Shown here piece after piece: positions 62,358 through 64,000 of a stretch of 64,000 nt of DNA. Position 1 is the stretch's first letter; every line of letters begins with the position of its first letter. A model generated the notes under the pieces. That model saw only the letters and a program-made list of their open reading frames with translations, searched no databases and had not been told where the DNA came from. The translations under genes and the position numbers were made by a program. The DNA is from Nocardioides ginsengisegetis (GTDB lineage: Bacteria > Actinomycetota > Actinomycetes > Propionibacteriales > Nocardioidaceae). Location: assembly GCF_014138045.1 (NCBI RefSeq), contig NZ_JACGXA010000001.1, positions 241,001-305,000 of the forward strand. Direction: 5' to 3'.

Positions 62358-63404
62358 ATGACGCAGACCGGGGACGGAGGCTGGGTGGGCGCTCTCGAGG
62401 AGCGTGCCCGCGCGGCGCTGTCCGCCCCGGTCCTGGAGTACGTCCTGACGGGAGCCCGTGACGGGGTGTCCGCCGCCGAAGCGGTCGGAGCCTGGGCCGG
62501 GGTGCGCTTCCACCCCCACGTGCTGCGCGACGTCACCGACGTCGACACGTCGGTGACGCTCCTCGGCCACCGGCTCGAGGTGCCCTGGGCGGTCGCCCCG
62601 AGCTCGCTGCAGCGGGCCGTGCACCCTGACGGGGAGCTGGGCATGGCGCGCGCCACCGCCGCCGCCGGCTCCCTCATGGTGGTCTCCAGCAATGCGGGCA
62701 CGTCCTTCGCCGAGATCGGCGCGACCGGCGTCGCCTGGTGGCTCCAGGCCTACCTGCCGGCCGACCGCACCCTGGCCGAGCCGCTGCTCGAGCGCGCGGT
62801 CGCGGCCGGAGCCCGGGCGGTCGTCCTCACCGTCGACACCCCGGTGGTCGCCACCAAGTACGGCACCGGCGAGAACATCTGGGACCTGGTCGACCCCGCC
62901 ATCGTGCGCGTCAACTTCGACCCCGGGTACGACGACCAGCCCGGCTCCGACAAGGCGCTCGACCTCGGGCCCCACGACATCGGCTGGCTCGCCGGGGTGA
63001 CCGGCCTCCCGGTGGTGGTGAAGGGAGTGCTTCGTCCCGACGACGCCCGCCGGTGCGTGCAGGCCGGCGCCCGCGGGGTGTGGGTCTCCAACCACGGCGG
63101 GCGCCAGCTGGACCGGGCCGCGACCACGGTCTCCTGCCTCGACGGGGTGCTGACCGCGGTGGGGGGAGAGGCCGAGGTCTACGTCGACGGCGGCCTGCGC
63201 TCCGGGCTGGACGTCGTCGCCGCCGTGGCGCTCGGCGCCGACGCGGCGTTCCTGGGCCGGTTGCCGCTGCTCGCCCTCGTCGACGGGGAGCGCGGCGTGG
63301 TCGATCTGCACGCCCGACTGCGCGAGGAGACGGTCGAGGCGATGCGCCTGGCAGGGGCCAGGACGGTCGCCGACACGCGTGGGATCGCGGTCCTCGAGGG
63401 CTGA
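62358..63404 (+). CDS. FMN-dependent alpha-hydroxy-acid oxidase/dehydrogenase
   Basis: A 348-residue TIM-barrel flavoprotein of the lactate/glycolate oxidase family, oxidising 2-hydroxy acids to 2-keto acids. The active-site signature SNHGGRQLD (244-252) gives catalytic His246 and Arg249; Lys222 (VVVKGVL) and the FMN-phosphate region (YVDGGLRSG, then FLGRLPLLAL) are in place. The usual N-terminal Tyr-bearing motif is weak. Substrate (lactate, glycolate, mandelate or other) is unknown. It starts 6 bp after tyrS. The coding region ends before the rRNA promoter block. Confidence 0.9.
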   Translation: MTQTGDGGWVGALEERARAALSAPVLEYVLTGARDGVSAAEAVGAWAGVRFHPHVLRDVTDVDTSVTLLGHRLEVPWAVAPSSLQRAVHPDGELGMARATAAAGSLMVVSSNAGTSFAEIGATGVAWWLQAYLPADRTLAEPLLERAVAAGARAVVLTVDTPVVATKYGTGENIWDLVDPAIVRVNFDPGYDDQPGSDKALDLGPHDIGWLAGVTGLPVVVKGVLRPDDARRCVQAGARGVWVSNHGGRQLDRAATTVSCLDGVLTAVGGEAEVYVDGGLRSGLDVVAAVALGADAAFLGRLPLLALVDGERGVVDLHARLREETVEAMRLAGARTVADTRGIAVLEG

Positions 63405-63458
63405 AACCGCCTCTGACCTGCGAAAACGTACATGTGTCCCGGGTCACGCCTGCTCGAT

Positions 63459-63487
63459 TTGAACAACCCCCGCAGGTCCCCTAATGT
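63459..63487 (+). promoter_or_regulatory. rRNA operon promoter P1
   Basis: -35 TTGAAC (63459-63464), 17-bp spacer, -10 TAATGT (63482-63487). First of three promoters at exact 197-bp intervals. It lacks the palindrome that overlaps the -35 of P2 and P3. Confidence 0.75.
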
Positions 63488-63646
63488 TCTCCGAGTCGCC
63501 AGGGAGCGGCGGGCAGCAAGATCGAGAGATCGGGCGGCCGGCCCCCGACGACCACCTCCACTCACACGAACGAAGACCAACGAGTGCGCCTCAGGGCCTC
63601 TCCCAAGTCGGAGTCCATGTGGCGTGCGCAGGTGAGGGAAGTCGGA

Positions 63647-63684
63647 AGCTTCGAATTGCGAAGCGGAAAACAACCCGCTAAGGT
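63647..63684 (+). promoter_or_regulatory. rRNA operon promoter P2 with palindrome over the -35
   Basis: -35 TTGCGA (63656-63661), 17-bp spacer, -10 TAAGGT (63679-63684). The inverted repeat GCTTCGAATTGCGAAGC covers the -35 box, a candidate regulator site. Confidence 0.75.
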
Positions 63685-63843
63685 TCACCGGGTCGCCAGG
63701 GAGCGGCGGGCAGCAAGATCGAGAGATCGGGCGGCCGGCCCCCGACGACCACCTCCACAACACAGAACGAAGATCTTCGAGTGCGCCCGCAAGGTGCCCC
63801 GGAAATCGGAGTCGATGTGGCGTGCGCAGGATGGGCTGAGAAA

Positions 63844-63881
63844 AGCTTCGAATTGCGAAGCTGAAATCAACCCGCTAAAGT
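63844..63881 (+). promoter_or_regulatory. rRNA operon promoter P3 with palindrome over the -35
   Basis: -35 TTGCGA (63853-63858), 17-bp spacer, -10 TAAAGT (63876-63881), with the same GCTTCGAATTGCGAAGC inverted repeat as P2. It is the promoter nearest to the 16S gene. Confidence 0.75.
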
Positions 63882-63929
63882 TTGGAAAGTCGCCGGAAGC
63901 GAAGCCGAAAGGCCCAAAACAACCGGTGT

Positions 63930-64000
63930 GCGTCTGATTCTTGAGAACTCAACAGTGTGTCATAGTCGACGAATTAGTTTGTTATGCCCCGTCTTCTATG
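63930..64000 (+). other. 16S rRNA leader region (start of rRNA operon)
   Basis: The segment ATTCTTGAGAACTCAACAG (63938-63956) with its TTGAG-AA-CTCAA palindrome is the usual leader element ahead of actinobacterial 16S rRNA genes, involved in antitermination and RNase III processing. The mature 16S start (AGAGTTTGATC) is not yet reached at 64000. Confidence 0.8.

Larger units (their letters stand above)
63459..63900 (+). repeat. 197-bp tandem repeat units of the rRNA promoter region
   Basis: The -35, -10 and the downstream GTCGCC recur with a period of exactly 197 bp (-10 boxes at 63482, 63679, 63876; GTCGCC at 63495, 63692, 63889). A 67-bp block after the first two promoters (63495-63561 and 63692-63758) is identical. 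The third unit is only partial before the 16S leader. No gene is supported in 63405-64000; short open frames here are chance. Confidence 0.9.

Noticed and set aside
63432..63937. Several small open frames in the rRNA upstream region
   Set aside because: They overlap the 197-bp promoter repeats, differ between copies by frame, and have no ribosome sites; treated as non-coding.

Overview
The window comes from a high-GC actinobacterium, most likely Nocardioides or another member of the Nocardioidaceae (inferred from gene content, not from a search). Supporting signs are very GC-rich codon use, many GTG/TTG starts, an actinobacterial LexA-type SOS box, a GroEL2-type chaperonin behind CIRCE boxes, a CysO-like sulfur carrier and DUF3263/LytR_C proteins. 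The right end enters the promoter and leader region of an rRNA operon; the 16S gene lies just outside.

Layout. 1-2139: end of a TetR regulator, then a class II aldolase and a PfkB sugar kinase. 2277-4080: an alpha/beta hydrolase with a histone-like Lys/Ala tail, and a GNAT acetyltransferase. 4101-8384: trehalose genes otsA and otsB, separated by an oxidoreductase, a DUF3263 protein and a LytR_C protein. 8385-12093: a repeat-rich gap, then a SAM-I riboswitch driving a threonine-synthase-type enzyme and a CysO-like carrier, then an APC permease. 12106-17707: a DUF2157 membrane protein, an ECF42-type sigma factor with its DGPF partner, an SGNH hydrolase, an ATP-grasp enzyme and a nitronate monooxygenase. 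17732-19545: groL with two CIRCE-like operators.

19854-29823 is a dissimilatory nitrate reduction operon, narK-narG-narH-narJ-narI. It continues into a 59-residue membrane protein, a haem b cytochrome and a membrane-anchored protein of unknown function, then an ECF sigma factor and a membrane partner (to 31102). 31130-40813 is a molybdenum hydroxylase (form II CoxL) cluster with maturation genes (MocA-like, CoxD/MoxR, CoxE/VWA, XdhC/CoxI), a GAF-type regulator, the structural genes coxS-coxL-coxM and coxG. Nitrate reductase and the hydroxylase both need molybdenum cofactor, so the middle of the window is largely molybdoenzyme territory.

40884-49795: an MFS transporter, DUF2207 and LemA proteins, an AlkB-family dioxygenase with a perfect SOS box, an IS30-family element, and a two-gene ABC exporter. 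49887-55824: a GntR regulator, a small hypothetical, CutC, DUF4031, a secreted beta-propeller protein and a large secreted protein with a lysyl-oxidase-like domain. 55968-63404: a small membrane protein, a full phosphorelay hybrid kinase, a PknB-type kinase, tyrS and an FMN-dependent hydroxy-acid oxidase. 63405-64000: three rRNA promoters spaced exactly 197 bp apart, then the 16S leader.

The most notable signals are: the SAM riboswitch-thrC-cysO unit, which may be a sulfur-carrier route to homocysteine; a pair of related hairpin elements with equal 35-nt loops, one inside coxI and one shared between coxG and an MFS gene; the 197-bp periodic rRNA promoters carrying a palindrome over the -35; and the nar operon extended by cytochrome-like genes and a sigma/anti-sigma pair. 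No CRISPR array, prophage or tRNA gene was recognised.
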